Shown: positions 46,905 to 57,096, numbered from the stretch's first letter. The stretch is DNA of 61,197 nt from Desulfobulbaceae bacterium (GCA_023544645.1 JAMJFO010000014.1:1-61197); one strand, 5' to 3'. A program made the numbers and translations. Notes: generated by a model not told the origin, from the sequence alone.

Positions 46905-46934
46905 GGGGAGAGCGGAATATACTCCGCTCTCCCC
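46905..46934 (-). terminator. Terminator of grpE-dnaK
   Basis: A perfect 12-bp stem GGGGAGAGCGGA (46905-46916) / TCCGCTCTCCCC (46923-46934) with a 6-base loop. On the minus strand a long T-rich run (complement of the A-run ending at 46904) follows. It begins about 20 bases after the dnaK stop codon. Confidence 0.9.
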
Positions 46935-46954
46935 TTGAATCAAGAAGAAAAAAT

Positions 46955-48880
46955 TTATTTCACTTCTTCAAAGTCGGCATCGACAACGTCATCGTCATCC
47001 TTACCGCCGCCGCTTTCCGGTCCGGCTCCGCCCTGTCCGGCATCTTCCGGACCGGCTCCGCCCTGCTGCGCCTTGTTGGACTGGGCATACATCAGTTCCG
47101 CGAGCTTGTGGGAAGCCTGGGTCAACGACTCGGTCGCCTTCTTGATATCGTCCACATTATCGCCTTCAAGGGCCTTCTTGAGATTGGCGATCTCATTCTC
47201 CACGTTGGACTTGGTCTCGGCGTCAATCTTGTCGCCAAGGTCCTTCAGGCTTTTCTCGGTCATATGGATCATTGAATCGCCGTTGTTCTTGGCCTCAACC
47301 AGCTCTTTGCGCTTCCTGTCCTCATCGGCGTGAAGTTCGGCGTCCTTTTTCATCCGCTCGATCTCTTCCTCGGAAAGGCCGCTGGATGCCGTGATCCTGA
47401 TGGACTGCTCCTTGCCGGTGCCCATATCCTTGGCTGAAACGTGCAGGATGCCGTTGGCATCAAGGTCAAAGGTCACCTCGATCTGCGGCACTCCGCGCGG
47501 GGCCGGCGGGATATCGGACAGCTCGAAACGGCCGATGGTCTTGTTGTTCTGAGCCATTTCACGCTCACCCTGCAGGACATGGATGGAAACGGCAGGCTGA
47601 TTGTCGGCGGCCGTGGAGAACACCTGGCTCTTCTTGGTGGGCACTGTCGTGTTTTTCTCGATGAGCTTGGTAAACACGCCGCCCAGGGTTTCGATACCCA
47701 GGGAAAGCGGTGTAACATCGAGCAGCAGGACGTCCTTGACATCACCCCTGAGGACACCGCCCTGAATAGCCGCGCCGATGGCAACAACCTCGTCAGGATT
47801 GACACCCTTGTGGGGCTCCTTCTCGAAAATCTTTTTAACTTTTTCCTGCACCTTGGGCATTCTGGTCATACCGCCGACCAGGATAACTTCATCAATATCC
47901 GAGGGGTTGAGACCGGCATCTTTCAATGCAGTCCGGCAGGGGCCTTCGGTACGGTCGATAAGATCTTCCACCAGGCTTTCCAGCTTGGCGCGGGAAAGTT
48001 TTATATTCAGATGTTTGGGGCCCGAGGCATCCGCCGTGATAAACGGCAGGTTGATGTCGGTCTCCATGGCGGTGGACAGTTCCATCTTGGCCTTTTCCGC
48101 TTCTTCTTTCAAGCGCTGCAGGGCCATCTTGTCGGTCCGCAGATCGATTCCCTGGTCCCGCTTGAATTCATCGGCCAGCCAGTTGACTATCCGCATGTCA
48201 AAATCTTCGCCGCCAAGGAAGGTGTCGCCATTGGTGGACTTGACTTCAAATACACCGTCGCCGATCTCGAGGATGGAAACGTCGAAGGTGCCGCCGCCAA
48301 GATCGAAAACAGCAATTTTCTCCTCGCCCTTCTTGTCCAGACCGTAGGCCAGGGATGCGGCGGTGGGCTCGTTGATGATCCGCTGGACGTTCAGGCCGGC
48401 TATCTTGCCCGCGTCCTTGGTCGCCTGGCGCTGGGCATCGTTAAAATAAGCGGGCACGGTAACAACCGCTTCGGTCACCGGCTCGCCGAGATATTCTTCC
48501 GCGGTTTTCTTCATTTTGCCAAGAATCATGGCAGAGATCTCGGCGGCGGTATACTGTTTGCCGTCCACCTCGACCACGGCGTCGCCGCCGGTTCCCTCAA
48601 CTATCTTGAACGGGCTGACCTCGACGGACTTCTTCACTTCCGGATCGGTGAATTTACGCCCGATAAGCCGCTTGATCGCAAACAGGGTTCTGGTCGGATT
48701 TGTCACCGACTGGCGCTTCGCCACCTGGCCGACCAGACGCTCCCCGCTGTCATTAAAAGCAACAATGGACGGAGTAGTTCTGTTGCCCTCGACATTTGCT
48801 ATAACCTTGGGGTCACCGCCTTCCATGATGGCAACGCACGAATTGGTCGTACCAAGATCGATCCCGATTATCTTGCTCAT
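46955..48880 (-). CDS. dnaK: Chaperone DnaK (Hsp70)
   Basis: The 641-residue ATP-driven chaperone is complete, from [20 protein letters not shown] through the NAPAYF-type [33 protein letters not shown], the [16 protein letters not shown] strand and the linker [15 protein letters not shown] to the acidic tail ending in DADFEEVK. It folds and refolds proteins with GrpE and a DnaJ that is not encoded here. It lies 148 bases behind grpE, ATG with GGGAGC upstream. Confidence 0.98.
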   Translation of the reverse strand: MSKIIGIDLGTTNSCVAIMEGGDPKVIANVEGNRTTPSIVAFNDSGERLVGQVAKRQSVTNPTRTLFAIKRLIGRKFTDPEVKKSVEVSPFKIVEGTGGDAVVEVDGKQYTAAEISAMILGKMKKTAEEYLGEPVTEAVVTVPAYFNDAQRQATKDAGKIAGLNVQRIINEPTAASLAYGLDKKGEEKIAVFDLGGGTFDVSILEIGDGVFEVKSTNGDTFLGGEDFDMRIVNWLADEFKRDQGIDLRTDKMALQRLKEEAEKAKMELSTAMETDINLPFITADASGPKHLNIKLSRAKLESLVEDLIDRTEGPCRTALKDAGLNPSDIDEVILVGGMTRMPKVQEKVKKIFEKEPHKGVNPDEVVAIGAAIQGGVLRGDVKDVLLLDVTPLSLGIETLGGVFTKLIEKNTTVPTKKSQVFSTAADNQPAVSIHVLQGEREMAQNNKTIGRFELSDIPPAPRGVPQIEVTFDLDANGILHVSAKDMGTGKEQSIRITASSGLSEEEIERMKKDAELHADEDRKRKELVEAKNNGDSMIHMTEKSLKDLGDKIDAETKSNVENEIANLKKALEGDNVDDIKKATESLTQASHKLAELMYAQSNKAQQGGAGPEDAGQGGAGPESGGGKDDDDVVDADFEEVK

Positions 48881-49028
48881 AATCTTTTGCTCCCTAATAT
48901 CTTATTAACAATAAAGTTGTGTATCATTTCAGCCGGTAACAGCTGTTATATTATGTAATATGTATAATGTGCACGATTCATTCAATGTCAAGGAAGACAT
49001 CGAACTTGAACAGTACAATTTTAAATTT

Positions 49029-49610
49029 TTATTCCTTGCCCCGCGAAACCACCACCTTGGCGGGCCGCAGCAGCCTGTCCTTGAAGCGATAGCCTTTGGC
49101 AAACTCCTGCAGAACATGGCTGGCAGGGACCTTGTCGCTTGCTTCCATGACCATGGCTTCGTGTTCATTGGGGTCAAACTGTTTGCCGGCGCTTTCCAGC
49201 GGCACTACTTCGAACTTTTCCAGTGTCGACAGCAACCCTTTCTGCGTCAACTCAACGCCTTCAAGCAGCGCGGCCAGTCTCTGGCCGTCATCGCCGGAAT
49301 CAGCTGTTCCCTGCTCAAGGGCGCGGTCAAGATTATCAACCGTTGTCAGCAGCTCCCGGAAAATATTTTCACCGGCGTACTTGACCAGTATTTCACGCTC
49401 CCGCTCCATCCGCTTTTTAAAATTCTCAAATTCGGCGGCAAGGCGCAGCAACTGGTCCCGCTTCTCGTCAAGCTGCTGCTGCAGCTGTTGGACATCCGGT
49501 TCTTCGCTCCCGCCCCGGGTTTCTTCCGAACCGTTCTCCTCGACGGTATCGTCAAACTGCGCAGCGTCTTCATCAACGTTGGAGTTCTGTTTTTTCACTT
49601 CTTCGGACAA
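49029..49610 (-). CDS. grpE: Nucleotide exchange factor GrpE
   Basis: The 193-residue protein starts with TTG at 49610, supported by AAGGAG eight bases upstream. An acidic, coiled-coil N-terminal half (RGGSEEPDVQQLQQQLDEK, then LRLAAEFENFKKRMERE) leads to the beta domain with PNEHEAMVMEASDKVP and VLQEFAKGYRFKDRLLRPAKV. It releases ADP from DnaK. Upstream no hrcA or CIRCE-like element is seen in the window, so the heat-shock control here is unclear. Confidence 0.96.
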   Translation of the reverse strand: MSEEVKKQNSNVDEDAAQFDDTVEENGSEETRGGSEEPDVQQLQQQLDEKRDQLLRLAAEFENFKKRMEREREILVKYAGENIFRELLTTVDNLDRALEQGTADSGDDGQRLAALLEGVELTQKGLLSTLEKFEVVPLESAGKQFDPNEHEAMVMEASDKVPASHVLQEFAKGYRFKDRLLRPAKVVVSRGKE

Positions 49611-49812
49611 AATATTCTCCTTGCACTCAATATGTATTCAAGGCCGTCTCCAGCCGGAGTTTCAACCGCAAAAAAACGAAAAATATCGTACTAATAGAGA
49701 ATTGCGGATCTGTTCATTCCAACTTTTGCCGAACATTAAGAATGGGCCTGTGCGTTGTCAAGGCATCAGCCTGAATATGGGGCGGGAAAAATAAAAAAAA
49801 CAAAACAAGGGA

Positions 49813-49856
49813 TTTTTTGCGGACCGGCAACGGAATAAATTGCCGGTCCGCAAAAA
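49813..49856 (-). terminator. Terminator of the aminotransferase gene
   Basis: GCGGACCGGCAA (49819-49830) and TTGCCGGTCCGC (49840-49851) form a perfect 12-bp stem, flanked by six T (49813-49818) and five A (49852-49856), so it can also work for the opposite strand. It lies right behind the aminotransferase stop codon. Confidence 0.9.
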
Positions 49857-49862
49857 TTCTGA

Positions 49863-51173
49863 TCAGGCAGAGGCGAGATATCTCCGTATGCTTTCAGCAA
49901 TGGTTTGGAATATTTTGATAAACTCCTCTTCATTCCTCTCCAGCAGGGTAATCCGGAACCCCTGGAGCTCGGTGGCAAAGGATGACAGCGGCACCACGCA
50001 CACCCCGGTTGAGGCAAGCAGATAATAGACAAAACGCTTGTCCGGGGCGACATCCGGGCCGGAAACCAGCTCCTGGACCGATCTCTGCACACCCACATCA
50101 TCAATGGGCAGCGTCTGCTTGTGGTTTAATTCACCCTGGAGAAACACGGCGCTCATATAAAAAGCGCCGTTGGTCCGGTTCACCTGCAGCCCCTTTACAT
50201 CCTTGAGGATGTCATAGGCGATGTTTGAAAACCGCTCATACCGTCTGATCCGTTCTTCAAGATAAACGGGGTATTCGGGGTGGGTCTGGATTTTCGGCAG
50301 CACCGCCTGGGGCAGTGTGGTGGAGCAGACCTCGACCATCTTGGCGTTGAGAATGGAATTGATATACTTTTCGAACATGGGGTCGCGGTGTCCGTTGTAG
50401 ACCTCGATCCACCCGCAGCGGCTTCCGGGCCAGGGCATTTCCTTGGATATGCCGCGCATGCTGATGGCCGGCACCCTGTCGCCGATGACCGTGCACAGCG
50501 GCGCCGCCTTGGTGCCGTTATAGGTCATGTTCTGGTATACCTCGTCACAGATGATGAACAGATCATTTTTCTCCGCAATATTGACAATTTCCCGCAGGAT
50601 ATAGTCCGGATAGACTGCTCCGGTGGGATTGTCCGGATTGATGATCAGTATTCCCGCCACTGCCGGGTTATACTTGATATGATTTTCAATATCCTCCAGG
50701 TTCGGATACCAGTTATGGTTGGGATCAAGAATATAGGTGACGGGCCGGTCCCCGGCATGGGCGGCTTCCGCCGATGAATGGGTCGTATAGCTGGGAGTGG
50801 GTACAATAACCCGGGCAGTGCGCTTCAGGAACCCGAAAATCTTGGAAATAGCATCACCCAGGCCGTTGAAAAAAATGATGTCATCGGCTGTAATCCGGAC
50901 GCCGCCCATTCTGTTAACCTGGTCGGCAATGTATTCCCGGGTGGAAAGAATCCCTCTGGTGGGACTATAGCCGTAGGTCAGATCATCCTGAACCGACTCG
51001 GCCACGATTTCCTTCATCCAGGCCGGTATCTTCTCCCCTTTGGCAATGGGATCGCCAATATTTTCCCAGTTGACGCGAACACCCATTCTCTGGAGCTTTT
51101 CGCCAACATTGACTATATTTCGAATTTCGTAGGTCAGCTCACCGGCGCCGATATGGACAATATCCGTCCGCAT
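49863..51173 (-). CDS. Class I/II PLP-dependent aminotransferase
   Basis: The 436-residue cytoplasmic enzyme has the fold-type I signature: NPDNPTGAVYP, the cofactor aspartate/tyrosine in IICDEVYQNMTY, and the Schiff-base lysine in MRGISKEMPWPGSRCGW. It resembles alanine or aspartate aminotransferases (AlaT/AspC-like) but is somewhat longer; the substrate cannot be read from the sequence. ATG has GGAGAC upstream. It is a single gene with a strong terminator. Confidence 0.92.
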   Translation of the reverse strand: MRTDIVHIGAGELTYEIRNIVNVGEKLQRMGVRVNWENIGDPIAKGEKIPAWMKEIVAESVQDDLTYGYSPTRGILSTREYIADQVNRMGGVRITADDIIFFNGLGDAISKIFGFLKRTARVIVPTPSYTTHSSAEAAHAGDRPVTYILDPNHNWYPNLEDIENHIKYNPAVAGILIINPDNPTGAVYPDYILREIVNIAEKNDLFIICDEVYQNMTYNGTKAAPLCTVIGDRVPAISMRGISKEMPWPGSRCGWIEVYNGHRDPMFEKYINSILNAKMVEVCSTTLPQAVLPKIQTHPEYPVYLEERIRRYERFSNIAYDILKDVKGLQVNRTNGAFYMSAVFLQGELNHKQTLPIDDVGVQRSVQELVSGPDVAPDKRFVYYLLASTGVCVVPLSSFATELQGFRITLLERNEEEFIKIFQTIAESIRRYLASA

Positions 51174-51563
51174 GCTTCAAGTCTCCGTTTATTCTTTTAT
51201 TTTATCAGGGGGCTGATTTCTGATGGTTATGTAAAGGTAAAGTAAAAAAAAATCCATCCCGGCCATTGCGGGGTGCGCAGCGACGCAGCCATCTATCATC
51301 ATTTCAGGCGGCTGCGGATTGCCGGGTTTCGCCGGCAATGGTGTTAACGCTCTTTGTTGACATTGAACAAGTCCGTCAACAAGAGATGAAAGATACAGCC
51401 TTGTGTTTCTACCACAGGCTTAAATCCCCATCAACCGATCTATAACGAAAAAAGATTTTTCCGGATTAAGCAATGAATTTTTCAGTATGCCGGCAAAAAA
51501 GCCGGGCGGAAAAATTGGAAGCGCAATGCCCGGCTGCTCTATCCTGTATGTAGTTACGCAAAT
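51174..51563. other. Intergenic region with several inverted repeats
   Basis: No gene is seen. A hairpin ATTGCCGG (51318-51325) / CCGGCAAT (51332-51339) and the CGCAGCGACGCAGCC stretch before it look like a REP-type dispersed repeat. TTGTTGAC (51354-51361) and GTCAACAA (51375-51382) form an exact 8-bp inverted repeat with a 13-base spacer, about 190 bases upstream of the aminotransferase start, which could be an operator. The terminator of the NtrC-type gene ends the region. Confidence 0.55.
51495..51535 (-). terminator. Terminator of the NtrC-type regulator gene
   Basis: AGCCGGGC (51500-51507) pairs with GCCCGGCT (51528-51535) across a 20-base loop. On the minus strand the stem is followed by six T (51500 down to 51495). 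Confidence 0.7.
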
Positions 51564-52922
51564 TCACTGGATATTATAATTCCTGATCTTGTTCAACAGC
51601 GTCTTGCGGGTGATCTGCAGCCGCCGGGCCGCCTCGCTTCGGTTGCCGCCGGTTTCCTCCAGCGTCTTGACAATCAGGATGCGCTCGGCGTCCTTGAGGG
51701 TGGCCGGTTCTTCCGGCTGTTCGGCCGAAACGTTTTCACCGGCCCAGCGCTGGAGCGCCAGGGGCATGACCCCGACATCCAGATACTCTCCCCGCATGAG
51801 GATCACCCCGCGCTCAATGGAGTTTTCCAGCTCCCGGACATTGCCCGGCCAGGGGTAGCGGACAAGCAGATCCATGCATTCAGGTGTGATGCCGGCAACC
51901 TGCCGTTTATTTCTGTGCGCGTAAAACTTGAGAAAATGCTGGGCCAGCAGCGGAATATCGCCATGTCTCTCCCTCAGGGGCGGCATGTGGAGGACCACCA
52001 CGTTCAGCCGGTAATAGAGATCCTCCCGGAAACGCCCGGACGCGACATCCTGCTCCAGATCCCGGTTGGTGGCGGCAATGATCCGAACATCCACCTTGAT
52101 GGTGTCCTGGCCGCCGACCCTCTGCACTTCATGCTCCTGGAGAACACGGAGCAGCTTTGCCTGCATTGCCGGCGCGGTCTCCCCTATTTCATCGAGGAAC
52201 AGCGTGCCGCCGTCGGCCTGGAGGAAGCGCCCTTCCCTCCTCCGGTCGGCGCCGGTGAAAGCGCCTTTTTCATGGCCGAACAGCTCGGACTCGAGAAGAT
52301 TTTCCGCCAGGGCGGCGCAGTTCACCTTGACCAACGGCCCGTTGACCCGCAGGCTTTGGTTGTGCAGGGCCGAGGCGATAAGCTCCTTGCCGGTGCCTGA
52401 TTCGCCGGTAATGAGGATACTCGCCTCGGTGGGCGCCACCTGGACCACCATGTCCAGGAGCTCCCGCATGGGCTTCGAGGCGCCGATGATGCCGGTATCC
52501 GCGCCTGCTTCCCGGAGTTCATCCGGCCTGCCCTCCTCCCCCTGCCGCTTGTGCTGCATGGCCACCTCAAGGGTCTGGCGCAGGCGGTCAAAATCAAGGG
52601 GTTTGGTCAGATAGTCATGGGCGCCCATCTTGATCGCTTCTACCGCGGAATCAACCGATGAATACGCGGTCATGATCACCACCGGAATGGCCGGGTTTAT
52701 GGCGTTGATCCTCTGCAGCGCCTCCATGCCGTCCATGGCGGTCATGCGCACATCCATCAGGATGGCGTCAAACGCGCCTTCCCGGACGGCGGCGACAGCG
52801 GTAATGCCGTCATCAGCCTCGGCTGCCTGCCATCCCCATTCCCTGAACAGGGAGGTCAACATGAAGCGGTGGACTTTCTCGTCATCGACCACCAGAATTT
52901 TTACATTTGTATTTTTCTTCAT
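51564..52922 (-). CDS. Sigma-54 dependent response regulator (NtrC/ZraR family)
   Basis: The frame is open far upstream (to 53342), but the receiver domain begins at ATG 52922, giving 452 residues; no good ribosome site decides it. Residues 1-120 are a receiver with phosphoacceptor Asp57 (AILMDVRMTAMDG) and KPLDFDRL. An AAA+ domain follows, with Walker A GESGTGKE, the sigma-54 contact loop GAFTGA, and Walker B GGTLFLDEIGE. The end is a Fis-type helix-turn-helix (GGNRSEAARRLQITRKTLLNKI). It activates sigma-54 promoters. No kinase gene is adjacent; the kinase at 13956-15026 is a distant candidate partner. Confidence 0.93.
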   Translation of the reverse strand: MKKNTNVKILVVDDEKVHRFMLTSLFREWGWQAAEADDGITAVAAVREGAFDAILMDVRMTAMDGMEALQRINAINPAIPVVIMTAYSSVDSAVEAIKMGAHDYLTKPLDFDRLRQTLEVAMQHKRQGEEGRPDELREAGADTGIIGASKPMRELLDMVVQVAPTEASILITGESGTGKELIASALHNQSLRVNGPLVKVNCAALAENLLESELFGHEKGAFTGADRRREGRFLQADGGTLFLDEIGETAPAMQAKLLRVLQEHEVQRVGGQDTIKVDVRIIAATNRDLEQDVASGRFREDLYYRLNVVVLHMPPLRERHGDIPLLAQHFLKFYAHRNKRQVAGITPECMDLLVRYPWPGNVRELENSIERGVILMRGEYLDVGVMPLALQRWAGENVSAEQPEEPATLKDAERILIVKTLEETGGNRSEAARRLQITRKTLLNKIRNYNIQ

Positions 52923-53078
52923 AAACAGCGAAAATACACAATTCATATATTTCTGTGTACCAAAATATGATGGCGTCGTAAAAAGTCCATCACACACTAA
53001 CAACGACCGGCGCCTCTCACCGTCACACTCTGGACCCATCATCGGATTCAGGATCCTTGAACAAATGGACATAACGAC

Positions 53079-54386
53079 ATGAACCATACCATACGTATTG
53101 AAAAAATCATTCACGGCGGCCAGGGGCTTGCCAGGCAGGACGACGGCTTTGTGATTCTGGTCCCTTTTGTCCTGCCGGGTGAACAGGTCCTGGCCAGGGA
53201 ACAAAAAAAACTGCGCGGCCATATTGAAGCCGAACCGGTGGAGATCCTGGAGCCCTCCCCGGACCGGGTTGTTCCGCCCTGCCCTTATTATATGCAATGC
53301 GGCGGCTGCGACCTGCAGCACATGAGCCCCGGCGCCCAGCACGCTGCCAAGGAAAGCATTGTCCGGGAATCATTGACCAGGGCCGGAATTGATCCCGGAG
53401 AGCATGTGTTCCGCCCCATTGTCCCGTCACCCGGATCATTTGGCTACCGGCACCGAATCCGCCTGAAGATCGATGCCGGGGGCGCAATCGGTTTTCACCG
53501 GGCCGGCAGCAACAGTATCGTCGATATCGAAAACTGCCTCGTCGCCACCGATCTTTTGAACAGGGCCCTGGACGAACTGCGGCGCTCAGGCCTGGCAAAA
53601 GCGGCTGCCCCGGCGGTGAAAGAGATCGAGCTGCTGCACAGCCCGGCTGATGACCGGGTATACTGCGTCCTGCATACTTCCGGGGACCCGGCCGGATCGA
53701 AAAAGATAATTGCGGACTGCATACCCGAGCTGGAAACCATTGCTGCCGTGACAATCATCGGCCGCACAAAGGCTGAACTGAAGGTCCATGGCCGGGATGA
53801 ATCCGTTCTGCGGCAGGATTTTGCCGGCATTGTCCCGGATCGGCCCTATTCGCTGAGCTGGACCCCCGGCTGCTTCTCCCAGGTCAATGCCGGCCAGAAT
53901 GTTCGGCTGGTCGAACTGGCCTGCCAGATGGCGGGAGAGGTCAAGGGGCGGGAAGCGCTTGATCTTTTCTGCGGCATGGGCAACTTTTCCATTCCCCTGG
54001 CCCTCAAGGGAGGCCTGGTCACCGGCATCGAGCGTCATCAGGAATGTATTGAACGGGCAAGGATCAACGCCGCCAGAGCGGATTTACCCGGCATCCGGTT
54101 CATTGACCGGGATGTAAACAAATGGATGCGCAAGGCGGTGAAACGATCGGCAAAGTATGATATGGTCCTGCTGGATCCGCCCCGCAAGGGAATGGGCAGG
54201 GACATAATCCAGGTTGCCGAATTATCCCCTTCCCGCATTATTTACATTTCCTGCGATCCCGCCACCCTGGCAAGGGACATTGCCTTGCTCCAAAATTGCG
54301 GCTACAGCCTTGCAAGCATCGCCCCGGTGGATATGTTCCCGCAGACCCATCACATTGAGACGGTCGTTATGCTTGAAAAAAATTGA
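53079..54386 (+). CDS. rlmD: 23S rRNA (uracil-1939-C5)-methyltransferase
   Basis: The 435-residue enzyme has an N-terminal TRAM domain (IRIEKIIHGGQGLARQDDGFVI, FVLPGEQVLA), cluster cysteines Cys68, Cys74, Cys77 and Cys153 for a [4Fe-4S] centre (CPYYMQCGGCDLQHM; VDIENCLVA), a SAM-binding motif ALDLFCGMGNFSIPLA, DPPRKGMG, and the catalytic cysteine in YISCDPATLARD. It makes m5U in 23S rRNA. The family also includes RlmCD and TrmA-like enzymes, so the exact target base is inferred from the TRAM plus cluster arrangement. Confidence 0.9.
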   Translation: MNHTIRIEKIIHGGQGLARQDDGFVILVPFVLPGEQVLAREQKKLRGHIEAEPVEILEPSPDRVVPPCPYYMQCGGCDLQHMSPGAQHAAKESIVRESLTRAGIDPGEHVFRPIVPSPGSFGYRHRIRLKIDAGGAIGFHRAGSNSIVDIENCLVATDLLNRALDELRRSGLAKAAAPAVKEIELLHSPADDRVYCVLHTSGDPAGSKKIIADCIPELETIAAVTIIGRTKAELKVHGRDESVLRQDFAGIVPDRPYSLSWTPGCFSQVNAGQNVRLVELACQMAGEVKGREALDLFCGMGNFSIPLALKGGLVTGIERHQECIERARINAARADLPGIRFIDRDVNKWMRKAVKRSAKYDMVLLDPPRKGMGRDIIQVAELSPSRIIYISCDPATLARDIALLQNCGYSLASIAPVDMFPQTHHIETVVMLEKN

Positions 54387-54469
54387 CATCAAGCGTTGTT
54401 CGCACTAATGATTAATGTTTTTTGTGAAAGCAAAACCACCTTATTGCACCATTCAGACGAGAAGTAAAA

Positions 54470-55567
54470 ATGACGAGTGATACCATCGGACGGTTTGCAG
54501 GCGACGGTCTTCCGGTTCTCATAGGCAGTTTGCCCCTGGACAGCCATCAGGAAGCACTGGACTGGATATTCGAGGCAACACCCGAGATCCCCCTCTGGCC
54601 GCAGCTCCCATCCAACCCCAGGGAACAGATGCTGCCGCAGTTTGCCGAGGGCATCCCCTGTATCCGGGAAGAAGACCCTGTCAATGCCACGGGCAGAATA
54701 TACTACGACACAGCATACGACACCTTTGCCGACGACATGCTGGCCTTCTATGAAGAATATATCGGGGTTGCGGAAAACATCAGCGACCTGGCCAACTCCC
54801 GCTTCACCACCAGCAGGGAAAGAGCGGCCGGGCTGTACGCCCTGGCGGAAAGACTTCCCGGAGCCAAAGACCTGCGGGCGGTGAAAGGACAGGTAACCGG
54901 CCCGTTCACCATGCTGACCGGCATCAAGGACACCCAGGGCCGCGCCGGTTATTTCGACGAAACGATCCGGGAAATGACCACCAAGGGAATCGCCATGAAG
55001 GCGGCCTGGCAAACATCCTTTCTCAGCGCAGGCAACGCCCCGGTTCTCATGTTCATTGACGAACCCGCCCTGGCCGGACTGGGTTCATCAGCCTTTATCA
55101 GTGTGACCACCGCCGAAATCCGGGAAATGATCAACGAAGTCGCCGGCGCCATCCATCTTGCCGGAGGGCTGGCAGGCATCCATGTCTGCGCCAATACCGA
55201 CTGGGAGCTTCTCCTTGATTCGGAAATTGATGTGCTCAGTTTCGACGCCTATGGTTTTTTTGACCGGATCGCCCCGCTGCAAAAAGAAATCAACGCCTAC
55301 CTGGACCGCGGCAACATTATCGCCTGGGGCGGAATCCCCACCTCAAGGGAGGAGGACATCCGCAAAGAGTCCGTCCAATCCCTGGCCGATCTCTGGAATA
55401 CCCAGATGGATGCCATCAGCGGACCCGGCCGCAACAAGGCTGACCTGCTGCGCCAAACCATCATCACCCCCAGCTGCGGCACCGGCTCCCTGAGCCCGGA
55501 ACTGGCCGGGAGGGTCCTGGAACTGACCAGGGCGGTGGCCATGGAACTCAGGAAACAGCACCTGTAA
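54470..55567 (+). CDS. MetE/UroD-like methyltransferase (short, core-MetE type)
   Basis: The 365-residue protein is a TIM-barrel of the cobalamin-independent methionine synthase / uroporphyrinogen decarboxylase superfamily. It has the MetE-like substrate motif FIDEPAL (196-202) and the zinc triad His238-Cys240 (GIHVCANTDW) and Cys336 (TPSCGTGSL), but lacks the N-terminal half of full MetE. This matches the short MetE proteins of anaerobes reported to take methyl groups from a corrinoid protein rather than folate. The reaction (homocysteine to methionine, or another thiol methylation) is inferred. It lies between rlmD and lysS in the same direction. Confidence 0.82.
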   Translation: MTSDTIGRFAGDGLPVLIGSLPLDSHQEALDWIFEATPEIPLWPQLPSNPREQMLPQFAEGIPCIREEDPVNATGRIYYDTAYDTFADDMLAFYEEYIGVAENISDLANSRFTTSRERAAGLYALAERLPGAKDLRAVKGQVTGPFTMLTGIKDTQGRAGYFDETIREMTTKGIAMKAAWQTSFLSAGNAPVLMFIDEPALAGLGSSAFISVTTAEIREMINEVAGAIHLAGGLAGIHVCANTDWELLLDSEIDVLSFDAYGFFDRIAPLQKEINAYLDRGNIIAWGGIPTSREEDIRKESVQSLADLWNTQMDAISGPGRNKADLLRQTIITPSCGTGSLSPELAGRVLELTRAVAMELRKQHL

Positions 55568-55608
55568 AAAACGAACGATTACCCCAAACCTTCACCCAAT
55601 AGATACCC

Positions 55609-57096
55609 ATGGATCAGACCAGCAATTTACTCAAGCAGCGCCGGGACAAGGCAAAACTCCTGGCGGAAAGCGGCGTCAATCTCTTCAGCAACAATTTCAA
55701 GGCCCCCAATCCCATCACCGACATTCTTCCCCAGGGCGAAACGCTTGCCGCTGAAGCCTTTGAAGACAACGGCAATACCTACCGGGTTGCCGGCCGCATC
55801 ATGTCCATGCGCAAATTCGGCAAGGCCGCTTTTTTTCACATCCAGGATGAAACCGGCCGCCTGCAGGTATATGCCAAACGCGACCTGCTGGGAGAGGAAA
55901 CCTACAACCAGTTCAAGAAATTCGATGTCGGCGATATCGTCGGCGCCCATGGCCGCCTGTTCCGGACCAAGACCGGCGAACTCTCCATTGAGGCCGCCGG
56001 GCTGCAGATGATCACCAAGTCCATGCGGCCGCTGCCGGAAAAATTCCACGGCCTCACCGATGTCGAGACCCGCTACCGCCAGCGCTATGTCGACCTCATC
56101 GTCAATCCTGAAGTCCGTGACACCTTCAGGAAACGGGTCGACATCATCAGGCTGATGCGTGAATTCCTGACCAACCGGGGATACCTTGAGGTTGAAACGC
56201 CCATGATGCAGCCCGTGCCCGGCGGCGCCACGGCCAAGCCCTTCAAGACCCATCACAAGGCCCTGGGCATTGACCTCTATCTGCGCATCGCGCCTGAACT
56301 GTACCTGAAGCGGCTGCTGGTCGGCGGTTTTGAAAAGGTGTTCGAGATCAACCGCAACTTCCGCAACGAAGGGCTCTCCACCCGCCACAATCCCGAGTTC
56401 ACCATGCTGGAGTTCTACCAGGCCTATGCAACCTATCACGACCTCATGGACCTGACCGAAGAGATGATCTCCTGGCTGGCCGACGAGGTCACCGGGTCCA
56501 TGGAGGTAATGTACCAGGGACAGCCGGTGGATCTCTCCCCGCCCTGGAAACGCTATACCATGGATGAGGCGCTGGTCGAGGTCGGCGGCGTTGCCCCCGA
56601 TCTCCTCAAGGATGACGCGGCGATCATGCGGCTGGCCCGGGAAAAGGGCATTGAACTGCAGCCCGAGGCCGGGCCGGGCAAGGCCAAGACCGAACTGTTC
56701 GAGCTGCTGGTCGAGGAGAAGCTCATCAACCCGACCTTTGTCACCTCCTATCCCACCGAGGTTTCACCGCTGGCCCGCGCCAATGAAGAGGATCCCAGCG
56801 TCACCGACCGGTTCGAGTTGTTCATCACCGGCCGGGAGATCGCCAACGCCTTCAGCGAGCTCAACGATCCCGATGCCCAGTTCAGCCGGTTTGAAAAACA
56901 GATCGCCGAACGCGGCGAGGACGAAGAGGTTCATCCCGAGCTTGACCGCGACTATATCCGCGCCCTGGAGTACGGCATGCCTTCCGCGGCCGGCGAGGGC
57001 ATCGGCATCGACCGGCTGGTCATGCTGCTGACCGACTCGCCGTCCATCCGCGATGTCATCCTGTTTCCGCACCTGAAACCGGAAGCAGGCCAGTAA
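55609..57096 (+). CDS. lysS: Lysyl-tRNA synthetase (class II)
   Basis: The 495-residue enzyme has an N-terminal OB-fold anticodon-binding domain (YRVAGRIMSMRKFGKAAFFHIQ) and a class-II catalytic core: motif 1 near FLTNRGYLEVETPMMQPVPGG, motif 2 FEINRNFRNEGLSTRHNPEF, motif 3 in GEGIGIDRLVMLL. It charges tRNA-Lys. It starts 41 bases behind the MetE-like gene and is followed 61 bases on by the Lol permease gene. Confidence 0.97.
   Translation: MDQTSNLLKQRRDKAKLLAESGVNLFSNNFKAPNPITDILPQGETLAAEAFEDNGNTYRVAGRIMSMRKFGKAAFFHIQDETGRLQVYAKRDLLGEETYNQFKKFDVGDIVGAHGRLFRTKTGELSIEAAGLQMITKSMRPLPEKFHGLTDVETRYRQRYVDLIVNPEVRDTFRKRVDIIRLMREFLTNRGYLEVETPMMQPVPGGATAKPFKTHHKALGIDLYLRIAPELYLKRLLVGGFEKVFEINRNFRNEGLSTRHNPEFTMLEFYQAYATYHDLMDLTEEMISWLADEVTGSMEVMYQGQPVDLSPPWKRYTMDEALVEVGGVAPDLLKDDAAIMRLAREKGIELQPEAGPGKAKTELFELLVEEKLINPTFVTSYPTEVSPLARANEEDPSVTDRFELFITGREIANAFSELNDPDAQFSRFEKQIAERGEDEEVHPELDRDYIRALEYGMPSAAGEGIGIDRLVMLLTDSPSIRDVILFPHLKPEAGQ

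Noticed and set aside
47441-48958. 505-codon open frame on the plus strand
   Set aside because: It is the well-known antisense frame of dnaK, produced by its codon pattern.
51318-51339. GCCGGGTTTC as part of a second GEMM riboswitch
   Set aside because: Only the short GCCGGG string matches; the conserved aptamer core and GNRA stem are absent.
51564-53342. 592-residue version of the NtrC-type regulator
   Set aside because: The first ~140 codons are antisense to rlmD and untypical; a normal receiver domain begins at 52922.
53079-53342. Overlap of the regulator and rlmD as a true antisense gene pair
   Set aside because: The overlap disappears once the regulator start is set at 52922; the rlmD start is fixed by its TRAM domain.
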